Below are positions 16,650 through 24,124 of a stretch of 64,000 nt of DNA, piece by piece. Both the position numbers and the translations under genes were made by a program. The first letter of the stretch is position 1; the number at the start of each line of letters is the position of its first letter. The DNA lies in assembly GCA_965656605.1 (NCBI GenBank), contig CBFHLC010000006.1, positions 5,699-69,698 of the forward strand, given 5' to 3'. The notes below the pieces were generated by a model that was not told the DNA's origin, ran no database searches, and saw only the letters and a program-made list of their open reading frames with translations. This DNA is from Litorivicinus sp965656605. Its GTDB lineage: Bacteria; Pseudomonadota; Gammaproteobacteria; Pseudomonadales; Litorivicinaceae.

Positions 16650-17228
16650 TTATCCAAATAGCTGATGTTCGATAAGTTCTGCCAACAGGGTGATGCAGGC
16701 CAGTTGCAAGGGCAAGACCTCGCTGGCTTCGGTTGCGGGAATTTTGAGTTCTTGATCGTTATGGTTAATGATCGCGCCCAGTTGCCCGTTTTCACGGCCA
16801 CTGATAACGATCGAGCCGATATCCCGATCATGTGCTGCCAGCAAAGCCTTCATGCAGGCGGGCTCATTGCCGTTCTGGCACAGGATTAGCAGCAGATCGT
16901 TGGCTTGGCCATGGGCGCGCAGCTGGTGGGCATAGATCTCTGATCCCGAGCTGCCCGCTGCAATAGACGAGAGCAGAACCGTATCCGTGTTCAGGCACAG
17001 GGCTGGTAGGGATGGGCGGTCGCGCGATAGCTTGTGGTTAAGTTGGCTGGCAAGCATTTGTGCAAGCCCGCTTTGCTGGCCAACACCGCAGGTCAGTATG
17101 CGTCCTTCGGTCAGAAGGGTTTGGGTTAGCCGCGCGCTGATTTGCACCAGTGACGGCCCCTGTTCGGAATCTAGCTGGTGCAGTGACTGGCTAAGGGCCG
17201 CTATTCGGCCGTTGATGTGATCTAACAT
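16650..17228 (-). CDS. diaA: SIS-domain protein, DiaA-like
   Basis: A 192-aa sugar-isomerase (SIS) domain protein. GRILTCGVGQQSGLAQMLASQL and RPSLPALCLNTDTVLLSSIA align with DiaA, as do SSGSEIYAHQLRAHG and the C-terminal helices. DiaA tetramers bind DnaA and promote timely initiation at oriC; a GmhA-like sugar isomerase is the alternative, but synteny favours DiaA. The ATG at 17228 overlaps the yraN stop by 7 nt and gives the family N-terminus. The phosphosugar-loop motif reads CGVGQQS, diverged from the CGNG form of DiaA. Confidence 0.85.
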   Translation of the reverse strand: MLDHINGRIAALSQSLHQLDSEQGPSLVQISARLTQTLLTEGRILTCGVGQQSGLAQMLASQLNHKLSRDRPSLPALCLNTDTVLLSSIAAGSSGSEIYAHQLRAHGQANDLLLILCQNGNEPACMKALLAAHDRDIGSIVISGRENGQLGAIINHNDQELKIPATEASEVLPLQLACITLLAELIEHQLFG

Positions 17229-17605
17229 CCGGACATGGTAAAGGCGTCGACCATCCAATCACAACGAAAACTCTGTTGGTGTGGTGTTACCGCGACCACA
17301 TCAAATCGGCACTCACCGTCCCAGTGGCTGTGGCCCAGGTAGTGCCGGGCAGCGTAGATTAGTCGGCGTTGCTTGTGTCTATCGACGCTGGCAAAGCCAG
17401 CCTCGGACGTTTTGCGCAGCCGGACTTCGGTGAAAATAACCACCTGTTCATGGCGCAGGATTAGATCTATCTCGCCCAGTCGGCAGGCGTAATTTCGTTC
17501 AAGTAGCTCAACGTTACGCCGCGCTAGTTGCTCGGCCAGCCAACGCTCGGCTTGTTCACCCCGCGTTGGGCTGCTCAACCACACGCTCCAGTGGCTCGTA
17601 GCCAT
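17222..17605 (-). CDS. yraN: YraN family nuclease-fold protein (UPF0102)
   Basis: A 127-aa protein of the UPF0102 group, which has a Holliday-junction-resolvase/restriction-endonuclease-like fold. RNYACRLGEIDLILRHEQVVIFTEVRLR carries the Glu, Asp and E-x-R residues of the presumed metal site. RFDVVAVTP and a late DAF motif complete the family pattern. No biochemical role is established. It overlaps the 3' end of lpoA by 50 nt with the first ATG; a GTG at about 17584 would reduce this to 29 nt. Confidence 0.88.
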   Translation of the reverse strand: MATSHWSVWLSSPTRGEQAERWLAEQLARRNVELLERNYACRLGEIDLILRHEQVVIFTEVRLRKTSEAGFASVDRHKQRRLIYAARHYLGHSHWDGECRFDVVAVTPHQQSFRCDWMVDAFTMSGC

Positions 17606-19262
17606 CCGAGGTAATCCGAATCGGCGTCAGCGTTCGGCGTAGCTCAGAGCCGTCGAGCGTCCAGTTGCCGGTGCGGCCAGGGATCTCTAGCAAGGTTTTG
17701 TCTGCCAATGCGGTGGATAGCGCCCACGCATCCGCGCCCAGCTCAAACAGGACATTAGAGGCGACGTCCTCTTGAGTTTGCCACGGCATCGCGACCACTC
17801 GGGCGCCATTCAAGTCGCTTCGCACCAGGGCGATGTTCTCATCCAATGCAGCATCAGCCAGCCAGATTGGCAAGCTGCCGGCATAGTAGAACGCCAGCAG
17901 TGGCTTGAGTTGGGCCGCTGTGATCGAATCTGCGTAGATGTAGACGCTAGTAATGTCTTGGCGACGTCTAGGGGTGAACTCCAAGTCCAGCCCAAGTTGT
18001 CGCTCTAAGGCGCGGTGGCGAGCGTTGCTGGCAGTGACGCCCAGCGCGTCGGACACAACTTGGTTCTGGTCATCGTTCAGGTAACGCTGAATAACAGGGC
18101 TAGGGCGCTCAGGGTCTTGCTGCCATTGCTCTAAATACGCGCTAGCGATTCGCTCACCCAAGGCGTCCCCGGGGAGTAGTAACAAGGGTGCGCCGGATCT
18201 ATCTGCCGCCATCAGGCGAGCTGCGTCAGCGGCCGTATGCTCGGGTGACAGTCCCATCAGCGCGCGTGGTGCAGAGGAGCCGGTCAAATCGGCTTCCGAG
18301 TAATTCAGCGCTAGTACGGCTTCTTCGGGGTTCAGGGCCAGTAACTCGTCGACCTGGTCCCGCGGCAGTGGCCCTAGGATTAAATCGACATTTTGGCTGC
18401 GCAACTCGGCCAACGCGGATTCAACGCCTTGGGCGCTGTCGGCCACAATCAGGGTGGGCCCCGTCTGGCTTAACTGCTGATGCATGATGCCGTCTAGCAC
18501 GCTTTCCCCGACTCGGCTTAAAGCGCCGGTCATAGGCAAGATCAATCCAATGCGAGAGGCAATCGGCCAGTCGGTATTTAAAAGCTCTGCCAGCTCGAGT
18601 GGTAGCCGGTCCATCGCTGGATGGTCGGGCCACTCGCTGCGCCACAAACGAATGGCCGTAGCGCTTTGCGTGCTCTGGGCCGCTTGGGCCAAAGCGACCC
18701 AACCAGACGCTACAGTGCCTCCGGTGGCATCTGGGATGGTTTTTGCCAGCTGCCACAGGGCCTCAATGCTGTTTTGTGAGTCCTGTAGTGCACTGAGCGC
18801 GACCAGGTCTTCCAGTGCGGGAATATTCTGTGACAGGGCAATCCGAGTCTCGGCGCGCAGCTCCAACAGGCGGATCTCGTCGGCCAAACCAATAAACGCC
18901 TGCGGCTCGTTAAGTGCCTGGGTGATTCGTGTCTGTGCGGCATCGGCCAAGCCGGTTCGGAATTCGGCCAGCGCCATGGCATGCTGGAATCGGGGATAGG
19001 CTTCAATCGAATCTGGCGCGACCGGGTATTGAGCGCCCAATTCGAGCGCTTGCGTGTAGCGGGATAGCGAGTTGAGCTGGCGCAGTAGCTCAATCAGTTG
19101 GGCATCGCGTTGCTGTCCTGCGAGCGTTTCGATCTGTGCGATGTCTGCCTGAAGTGTTTGATCTAAGCGGCTGGTAGGCGCACTCGGAGTTCCTGCGCAT
19201 CCCACCAGCAACCCTGCTAGGATGCCGGCAAATATGACGTGGCGAGCGGTTGGAGCTTTCAT
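17556..19262 (-). CDS. lpoA: Penicillin-binding protein activator LpoA (LppC)
   Basis: A 568-aa outer-membrane lipoprotein with a signal ending in lipobox LVGC (Cys at 22). It has an N-terminal helical TPR-like region to about residue 240 and a C-terminal periplasmic-binding-protein-like domain starting near RIGLILPMTGALSRVGESVLDG. LpoA reaches through the peptidoglycan to activate the bifunctional synthase PBP1A. It is somewhat shorter than E. coli LpoA, mostly in the N-terminal region. The start codon is only 4 bp from the divergent rsmI start, so both promoters must lie within the opposite coding sequence. Confidence 0.9.
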   Translation of the reverse strand: MKAPTARHVIFAGILAGLLVGCAGTPSAPTSRLDQTLQADIAQIETLAGQQRDAQLIELLRQLNSLSRYTQALELGAQYPVAPDSIEAYPRFQHAMALAEFRTGLADAAQTRITQALNEPQAFIGLADEIRLLELRAETRIALSQNIPALEDLVALSALQDSQNSIEALWQLAKTIPDATGGTVASGWVALAQAAQSTQSATAIRLWRSEWPDHPAMDRLPLELAELLNTDWPIASRIGLILPMTGALSRVGESVLDGIMHQQLSQTGPTLIVADSAQGVESALAELRSQNVDLILGPLPRDQVDELLALNPEEAVLALNYSEADLTGSSAPRALMGLSPEHTAADAARLMAADRSGAPLLLLPGDALGERIASAYLEQWQQDPERPSPVIQRYLNDDQNQVVSDALGVTASNARHRALERQLGLDLEFTPRRRQDITSVYIYADSITAAQLKPLLAFYYAGSLPIWLADAALDENIALVRSDLNGARVVAMPWQTQEDVASNVLFELGADAWALSTALADKTLLEIPGRTGNWTLDGSELRRTLTPIRITSDGYEPLERVVEQPNAG

Positions 19263-19266
19263 CTAA

Positions 19267-20136
19267 ATGCAGATTCCTGAGCGGTTAATTACGCGGGGGC
19301 CAATTGACCCCGCAATCTACTTGGTCTCGACCCCAATCGGCAACTTGGGCGATTTAACCCTGCGCGCTTTACGCGTTTTGTCATCGGTAGAGACGGTGTT
19401 GGCTGAAGATACGCGCAGGGCACGTCAGCTGCTGTCGTCCTACGGTCTGAACCCAAGGTGCATAGCTGTCCATCAGCACAATGAAGAGCGCTTGGCGCCT
19501 GGTTTGGTTGAGCAAGCTCGCGAGGTGCCGCTGGCTCTGGTCAGTGATGCGGGAACGCCGTTACTGTCGGATCCAGGTTTGCCGCTGGTGCGCGAGGCGA
19601 TCAAGCAGGGGGTGCCGATCATTCCTATTCCGGGGGCCTCAGCTTTGTTGGCAGCCACGGTGGTGTCAGGATTTGCCATGGATCACCTGCAATTCTTAGG
19701 TTTTCTGCCGCACAAGGGATCCGGTCGGGGTGATCGACTCGAGCGCGGTGAGAGATCCGGCGGTGCGATGGTGCTGTACGAGTCAGCCAATCGTATGCCG
19801 GTGTTGATTCGTGATCTGCTGGCTCAGTGCGGCCCCGAGCGGCGGGTCGCGTTTTGTCGCGAGATGACCAAGCTACACGAGCAGGTCTGGCGCGGTCCGA
19901 TCGGTGAGGCGCAGGCCTGGTATGACTCCAGCAACGATCACACCAAAGGCGAGTATGCCGTGGTGGTTGAGGCGGGGCAGCGGATGGGCTCGGACATTGA
20001 TCAGGACAAGGTGCTGCGCGCGTTGGCGGGCGCCCTGCCGCCGTCAAAGGCCGCGAAAGTGGCGGCCGAGATCACCGGCGGCAATCGCCGCGACTTGTTT
20101 GAACGCATTGAGTTCTTGAATAAAGACGGCGACTGA
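19267..20136 (+). CDS. rsmI: 16S rRNA (cytidine1402-2'-O)-methyltransferase RsmI
   Basis: A 289-aa tetrapyrrole-methylase-fold enzyme that methylates the ribose of C1402 in 16S rRNA, fine-tuning decoding. Motifs are YLVSTPIGNLGDLTLRAL (N-terminal SAM site), AEDTRRARQLL, LVSDAGTPLLSDPG, PGASALLAA and the C-terminal KAAKVAAEITGGNRRDLFE. The gene is divergent from lpoA. The predicted promoter of rnpB overlaps its last 20 nt and its stop. Confidence 0.96.
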   Translation: MQIPERLITRGPIDPAIYLVSTPIGNLGDLTLRALRVLSSVETVLAEDTRRARQLLSSYGLNPRCIAVHQHNEERLAPGLVEQAREVPLALVSDAGTPLLSDPGLPLVREAIKQGVPIIPIPGASALLAATVVSGFAMDHLQFLGFLPHKGSGRGDRLERGERSGGAMVLYESANRMPVLIRDLLAQCGPERRVAFCREMTKLHEQVWRGPIGEAQAWYDSSNDHTKGEYAVVVEAGQRMGSDIDQDKVLRALAGALPPSKAAKVAAEITGGNRRDLFERIEFLNKDGD

Positions 20137-20144
20137 ACCATTAT
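20116..20144 (+). promoter_or_regulatory. Predicted promoter of rnpB
   Basis: TTGAAT (20116-20121) and CATTAT (20139-20144) are exactly 17 bp apart, and a start about 7 nt later falls at the 5' base of RNase P RNA helix P1. The -35 lies in rsmI coding sequence and the -10 just past its stop. Confidence 0.6.
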
Positions 20145-20150
20145 CCGCGC

Positions 20151-20484
20151 CGAAGACGACTGGGCAATCGCTGGCCGCAAGGCGAGAGGAAAGTCCGGGC
20201 TCCATAGAGCGAGATGCCAGGTAATGCCTGGGGGGCGTGAGCCCACGGAAAGTGCCGCAGAAAATATACCGCCTTCGGGTAAGGGTGAAATGGTGCGGTA
20301 AGAGCGCACCGCGCCCCTGGTAACAGTGGGTGGCAGGGTAAACCCCATCCGGAGCAAGACCAAATAGGAACTCTACAGGCGTGCGCTCGCGCTGAGTTCG
20401 GGTAGGTCGCTTGAGTGCGTTGGTGACAACGCACCTAGATGAATGATTGTCCCAGACAGAACCCGGCTTATAGGTCGTCTTCAT
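20151..20484 (+). ncRNA. rnpB: RNase P RNA (M1 RNA), bacterial class A, compact form
   Basis: Catalytic RNA that trims the 5' leader of pre-tRNAs. The conserved blocks are unmistakable: GAGGAAAGTCCGGGCTCCAT at about 20186, GGTAAGGGTGAAA, GGTGCGGTAAGAGCGCACC, the GGAGCAAG/CCAAATAG region and ACAGAACCCGGCTTATAGG near 20457. Helix P1 is closed by GAAGACGAC (20152-20160) pairing with GTCGTCTTC (20474-20482). Length is about 331 nt, shorter than the 377 nt of E. coli, because P3 (about 20169-20185) and P12 (closed by a UUCG loop at 20274-20277) are cut down. The T run after P1 may aid termination. The rsmI-rnpB-mraZ order is also known in Pseudomonas. Confidence 0.97.
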
Positions 20485-20675
20485 TTTTCCCCACCTGTTA
20501 CCACTCGGTCACGGGTAATAAAGTTTTATTCCAGAAATCACTTTCGAATCGTCGCGTAAGTCATTGATTTTGCATTTTTGATAGGGCGTATTGGCGCATA
20601 ACTGTTGCTATATACAGCTCCGTAACCTGCTGTTTTATAACCACAAACCCTTTCGTTTGGTGCTGGCGCACCCGC

Positions 20676-20704
20676 TTGCTACTGCGGTGAGGTCTTTCTA
20701 CACT
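20676..20704 (+). promoter_or_regulatory. Predicted promoter of the mra/dcw cluster
   Basis: TTGCTA (20676-20681) and TACACT (20699-20704) with a 17-bp spacer, 70 bp before mraZ and directly upstream of the candidate MraZ boxes. The preceding stretch, 20485-20675, is AT-richer and holds no gene that could be recognised. Confidence 0.6.
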
Positions 20705-20711
20705 GCGCAAG

Positions 20712-20736
20712 TGGGAAAAAAGGGGGAAAAGTGTGG
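20712..20736 (+). promoter_or_regulatory. Candidate MraZ operator (three 10-nt-spaced repeats)
   Basis: G-rich pentamers TGGGA, GGGGG and TGTGG start at 20712, 20722 and 20732, an exact 10-nt period with A-rich spacers. MraZ in E. coli and other bacteria binds direct TGGGN repeats with 5-nt spacers in front of its own gene. The position just after the predicted start point would allow repression of the cluster. Only the first repeat is a perfect TGGGN. Confidence 0.6.
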
Positions 20737-20773
20737 TTTTGTGATCAATTGAGATCGAAACCCAGTCAGTATC

Positions 20774-21220
20774 ATGTTTCGAGGCATTACACCGATCAAT
20801 TTAGACGCTAAAGGGCGTCTCGCTATCCCGACGCGTTATCGCGACGAGATACAGGATCGTTGTGCTCAAAAAATGGTGCTGACCGTTGATCACCGCGAGC
20901 GCTGCTTGTTGGTGTATCCCCAGCCGGATTGGCAGACGGTTGAATCCCAAGTCAATGCGCTGCCCAACCACTCCAAAACGGCTCGCCGCCTACAACACAT
21001 GCTGATTGGCCACGCGACCGATTTAGATCTGGATTCTGCTGGCCGCCTTTTGATTCCTGCCTTGCACCGCGATCACGCCCATCTAGAAAAGCGTGTCGTG
21101 CTGATGGGGCAAGGCCATCGTTTCGAGATTTGGTCCGAGGCCGCATGGCAAGCCAAGAGCGAAGCCTATCTGGCCGATGACGATGATGACGTCACTGGTC
21201 TCGAGGATTTGCGCCTGTGA
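20774..21220 (+). CDS. mraZ: Transcriptional regulator MraZ
   Basis: A 148-aa protein with two SpoVT/AbrB-type swapped-hairpin DNA-binding repeats, marked by DAKGRLAIPTRYRDEI and DSAGRLLIPALHRDHA. MraZ assembles into a ring and binds direct repeats upstream of its own operon; in E. coli it represses the dcw cluster. The acidic C-terminus (DDDDDV) is typical. It heads the cluster, and its stop overlaps the GTG start of rsmH (GTGA). Confidence 0.96.
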   Translation: MFRGITPINLDAKGRLAIPTRYRDEIQDRCAQKMVLTVDHRERCLLVYPQPDWQTVESQVNALPNHSKTARRLQHMLIGHATDLDLDSAGRLLIPALHRDHAHLEKRVVLMGQGHRFEIWSEAAWQAKSEAYLADDDDDVTGLEDLRL

Positions 21221-22137
21221 GCCAGCACGTTACCGTCCTGCTGGACGAGACGGTCGATGCGATCAAAGGCCCTGTGGACGGGCTGTACATCGACTGCACG
21301 CTGGGTCGTGGCGGCCATACCGCGCTATTGCTGTCCAAGCTGGGTGCGCAGGCGCGTGTGATTGGCTTGGATCGCGACCCTCAGGCCATCGAGTTTTGCA
21401 CACGGCGATTTGCCGATGATTCGCGTTTTGAGGCGGTTGCCACGGATTTTGCAGGGCTGGGGCAATTGCTCGCCCAGCGTGGCTGGGTCGGTCAGGTGGA
21501 CGGCGTCATGGCGGATCTGGGCGTGTCGTCCCCGCAACTGGATCAGGCGGATCGTGGTTTTAGCTTCCAGCAAGATGGTCCGCTGGACATGCGCATGGAT
21601 CCCACGCAAGGGGTTCCGGCTTCGGAGTGGCTGCAGTACGTCAAGCATCCCGATTTAGCGCGGGTTTTGCGTGAGTTTGGTGACGAGAAGTTTGCTAGTC
21701 GCATCGCCAGTGCCATTTTAGAGGCGCGGGCTGAAGCGCCGATTACGCGCACGTTGCAGCTGGCTCAGATCATCAAAGATGCGCACCCTAAATGGGAGCC
21801 GGGTCGCCACCCTGCGACACAGAGCTTTCAGGCGATTCGTATTCACATCAACCAAGAGCTGGCGCAGATCGATCAATTACTTCCGCAGATTACGGATGCG
21901 TTAAAGCCCGGTGGGCGGATGGCGGTGATTAGTTTCCATAGTCTGGAAGATCGTCGAATCAAGCGGTTTATCCGTGATCAAGCTAATCCGCCGGGTGATC
22001 CGCTGGGTCTATTGCCCCAGCCTGCGCCGGTATTAAAGCCGCAAGGTAAGGCGATTAAGCCAAGCCGTACCGAGGTAGACGCCAACCCGCGTTCGCGCTC
22101 GTCCGTGTTGCGCGTGGCCCAAAAGGTGGGTGCATGA
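21217..22137 (+). CDS. rsmH: 16S rRNA (cytosine1402-N4)-methyltransferase RsmH
   Basis: A 306-aa SAM-dependent methyltransferase that modifies the base of C1402 in 16S rRNA, the same nucleotide whose ribose RsmI methylates. Motifs are HVTVLLDETVDAI, DCTLGRGGHTALLL (SAM-binding), GLDRDPQAI, MADLGVSSPQLD and VISFHSLEDRRIKRF. It starts with GTG at 21217 within the mraZ stop and ends in an ATGA overlap with ftsL. Confidence 0.96.
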   Translation: MSQHVTVLLDETVDAIKGPVDGLYIDCTLGRGGHTALLLSKLGAQARVIGLDRDPQAIEFCTRRFADDSRFEAVATDFAGLGQLLAQRGWVGQVDGVMADLGVSSPQLDQADRGFSFQQDGPLDMRMDPTQGVPASEWLQYVKHPDLARVLREFGDEKFASRIASAILEARAEAPITRTLQLAQIIKDAHPKWEPGRHPATQSFQAIRIHINQELAQIDQLLPQITDALKPGGRMAVISFHSLEDRRIKRFIRDQANPPGDPLGLLPQPAPVLKPQGKAIKPSRTEVDANPRSRSSVLRVAQKVGA

Positions 22138-22439
22138 TTACCTGGGCTTGGGATTTGGTTCGTATCGCTGTGGCCACAATGCTGACCCGGCAGGCGATCG
22201 CCGCCACGCTGCTGATTTTGTTGGTGGTATTAAGCGCCTTTGCGGTGAATTACACGACCCATCAAACTCGAGTGCTGTATCAGGCCCAGCAAGGTCAGTT
22301 TGCAGATTTGCAGGCGCTGCAAAATGAGCAATCGCAGTTGTCATTAGAAGTGGGGGCGCTGGCCAGCCATGCTCGGCTAGAGGCATGGGCCAAAGCAGCG
22401 GGGCTGGAAGTGATCTCTGAGCACGAGGTGCTGCCATGA
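22134..22439 (+). CDS. ftsL: Cell division protein FtsL
   Basis: A 101-aa bitopic membrane protein: a short cytoplasmic N-terminus, one transmembrane helix (about 19-40) and a periplasmic coiled coil (about 42-75) ending near LEAWAKAAGLE. FtsL forms the FtsQLB complex that switches on FtsWI septal synthesis. Sequence identity in this family is low, so the call rests on topology and on its place between rsmH and ftsI, with 4-nt overlaps on both sides. Confidence 0.9.
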   Translation: MITWAWDLVRIAVATMLTRQAIAATLLILLVVLSAFAVNYTTHQTRVLYQAQQGQFADLQALQNEQSQLSLEVGALASHARLEAWAKAAGLEVISEHEVLP

Positions 22440-24124
22440 GTTTGCAGGCAGCTCCGCGCTGGCGACTCATCACAGCCTATGTGGGTTTGGGTTTGTTGGC
22501 CGTCACCATTGTCGGGCGTCTGTACATTTTGCATGTAGAGCAGCGCGATTCCCTGCTGGGCTGGGGTAAGCAGATCAGCGTCCGCACTGAAACCATCCCC
22601 GCTTTTCGTGGTGACATCTTGGATCGTAATGGCCGTGTGTTGGCGATGTCGACGCCGGGTATGTCACTGGCACTGGATCCTGCCAAAGCACCGCCGGCGG
22701 ATCAGTGGGTTGAACAAGTGGCCGAGCGAGTAGGCATGTCAGCCCAGACGCTACATCGTCGCTTTGAGGCGGCTAAAAACCGTCGGTTTATGTACATTCG
22801 CCGAAACATGACGCCGGCTCATGCCAGTCACGTCATGGACCTTGAGGTCCCAGGCATGATTGCCCAAGCCGAATCTCGTCGTTTCTACCCAGCTGGCGAG
22901 GCGTCTGGACACATCATCGGGTTTACCGATGTCGATGGCCGTGGACGCGAAGGCTTAGAGTTTGCGTTTAACTCGTACATGGTCCCGACCCAAGGCGAGC
23001 GGAAGGTGCTAATTGATCGGGCGCACAGTGCGATTCGCTACTTGCCCGGCGGCAGTGAAGAGAAGTTTGGCAATGATCTGTATTTGACGCTGGACATGGA
23101 TCTGCAGTACGCGGCCTATCGCGCGCTAAAGCGAGCCGCATTGCGTACCCGAGCCGAAGCCGGCAGTGCGGTGGTGCTGGACGCCAAGACCGGCGAGATC
23201 TTGGCCGCTGCGAGCTTCCCAAGTTTCAACCCCAATGACACCAGCACTCGAGCGCCTGAGCGCACGCGCCCACGTTTTGTGGGTGACCTGTTTGAGCCCG
23301 GCTCAACCTTGAAACCCTTCGCAGTGGCGCTGGCGTTGCAAGAGGGCGTGACGCAGCCTGACGAGATCGTCGATACGCCACGTTTCTTTAAGGTGAATAA
23401 CCACCGAATCTCGGACACCCGTGATTATCAGCAGCTAACACCGGCAGGGATCATTCAGAAGTCCTCTAACGTGGGTACCGCTAAGTTGGTCCTGCGACTG
23501 GATCCGTTGGCATTGCCGAACCTGCTGTTTCGGGCTGGATTTGGCAACGACACGGGTTTGGCATTGCCGGCTGAGTCGGCCGGCGGAATTCCCAGCAAAA
23601 CGCGCTGGTCGGATTTGGAGCGCGCGACACTGGGCTATGGCTACGGCATTGCGAGCAACGCTGTTCAGCTAGCCCAGTCCTACACCGTGTTTGCCAACTC
23701 AGGTGTCATGAAGCCGGTCTCGCTGGTTCGCGGACTGCCCACGGCGGAGCCTGTTCAGATCCTTGAGCCACAAATCGCCGATGACATGCTGGCGATGATG
23801 CGAGCTGTCACGGCTGAGGGCGGTACCGCCCGTCAGGCCAAGATTTTGGGTTACAGCTCGGCCGGTAAAACCGGCACCACCATCAAGGCCGGTTCGGGCG
23901 GTGGCTACAGCGAGCGTCGTTATATCGGTACCTTCGCCGGTCTATTTCCCGCCACTGACCCTGAGTTGGTGGTCGTCGTCACGATCGACGACCCTAAGGG
24001 CTCTGACTACTACGGCGGTAATACCGCGGGGCCGGCCTTTGCCGAGATCACTCGCGAGGCCGCTAGAATTTTGAATATCGCGCCTGACGAACCAGAAGCC
24101 TTGATCGCGGAGCAGTCCCAATGA
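22436..24124 (+). CDS. ftsI: Septal peptidoglycan transpeptidase FtsI (PBP3)
   Basis: A 562-aa class B penicillin-binding protein with a short cytoplasmic tail, a transmembrane helix (about 14-33), a pedestal domain and a transpeptidase domain. Catalytic motifs are S290-T-L-K293, SSN (343-345) and KTG (478-480). It cross-links septal peptidoglycan together with the glycosyltransferase FtsW, encoded further down. It overlaps ftsL and murE by 4 nt each. It is the target of beta-lactams such as aztreonam in related bacteria. Confidence 0.97.
   Translation: MSLQAAPRWRLITAYVGLGLLAVTIVGRLYILHVEQRDSLLGWGKQISVRTETIPAFRGDILDRNGRVLAMSTPGMSLALDPAKAPPADQWVEQVAERVGMSAQTLHRRFEAAKNRRFMYIRRNMTPAHASHVMDLEVPGMIAQAESRRFYPAGEASGHIIGFTDVDGRGREGLEFAFNSYMVPTQGERKVLIDRAHSAIRYLPGGSEEKFGNDLYLTLDMDLQYAAYRALKRAALRTRAEAGSAVVLDAKTGEILAAASFPSFNPNDTSTRAPERTRPRFVGDLFEPGSTLKPFAVALALQEGVTQPDEIVDTPRFFKVNNHRISDTRDYQQLTPAGIIQKSSNVGTAKLVLRLDPLALPNLLFRAGFGNDTGLALPAESAGGIPSKTRWSDLERATLGYGYGIASNAVQLAQSYTVFANSGVMKPVSLVRGLPTAEPVQILEPQIADDMLAMMRAVTAEGGTARQAKILGYSSAGKTGTTIKAGSGGGYSERRYIGTFAGLFPATDPELVVVVTIDDPKGSDYYGGNTAGPAFAEITREAARILNIAPDEPEALIAEQSQ

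Noticed and set aside
20485..20675. Possible small RNA or peptide between rnpB and the mra promoter
   Set aside because: AT-richer sequence without a convincing hairpin, terminator or coding frame; treated as ordinary intergenic DNA.
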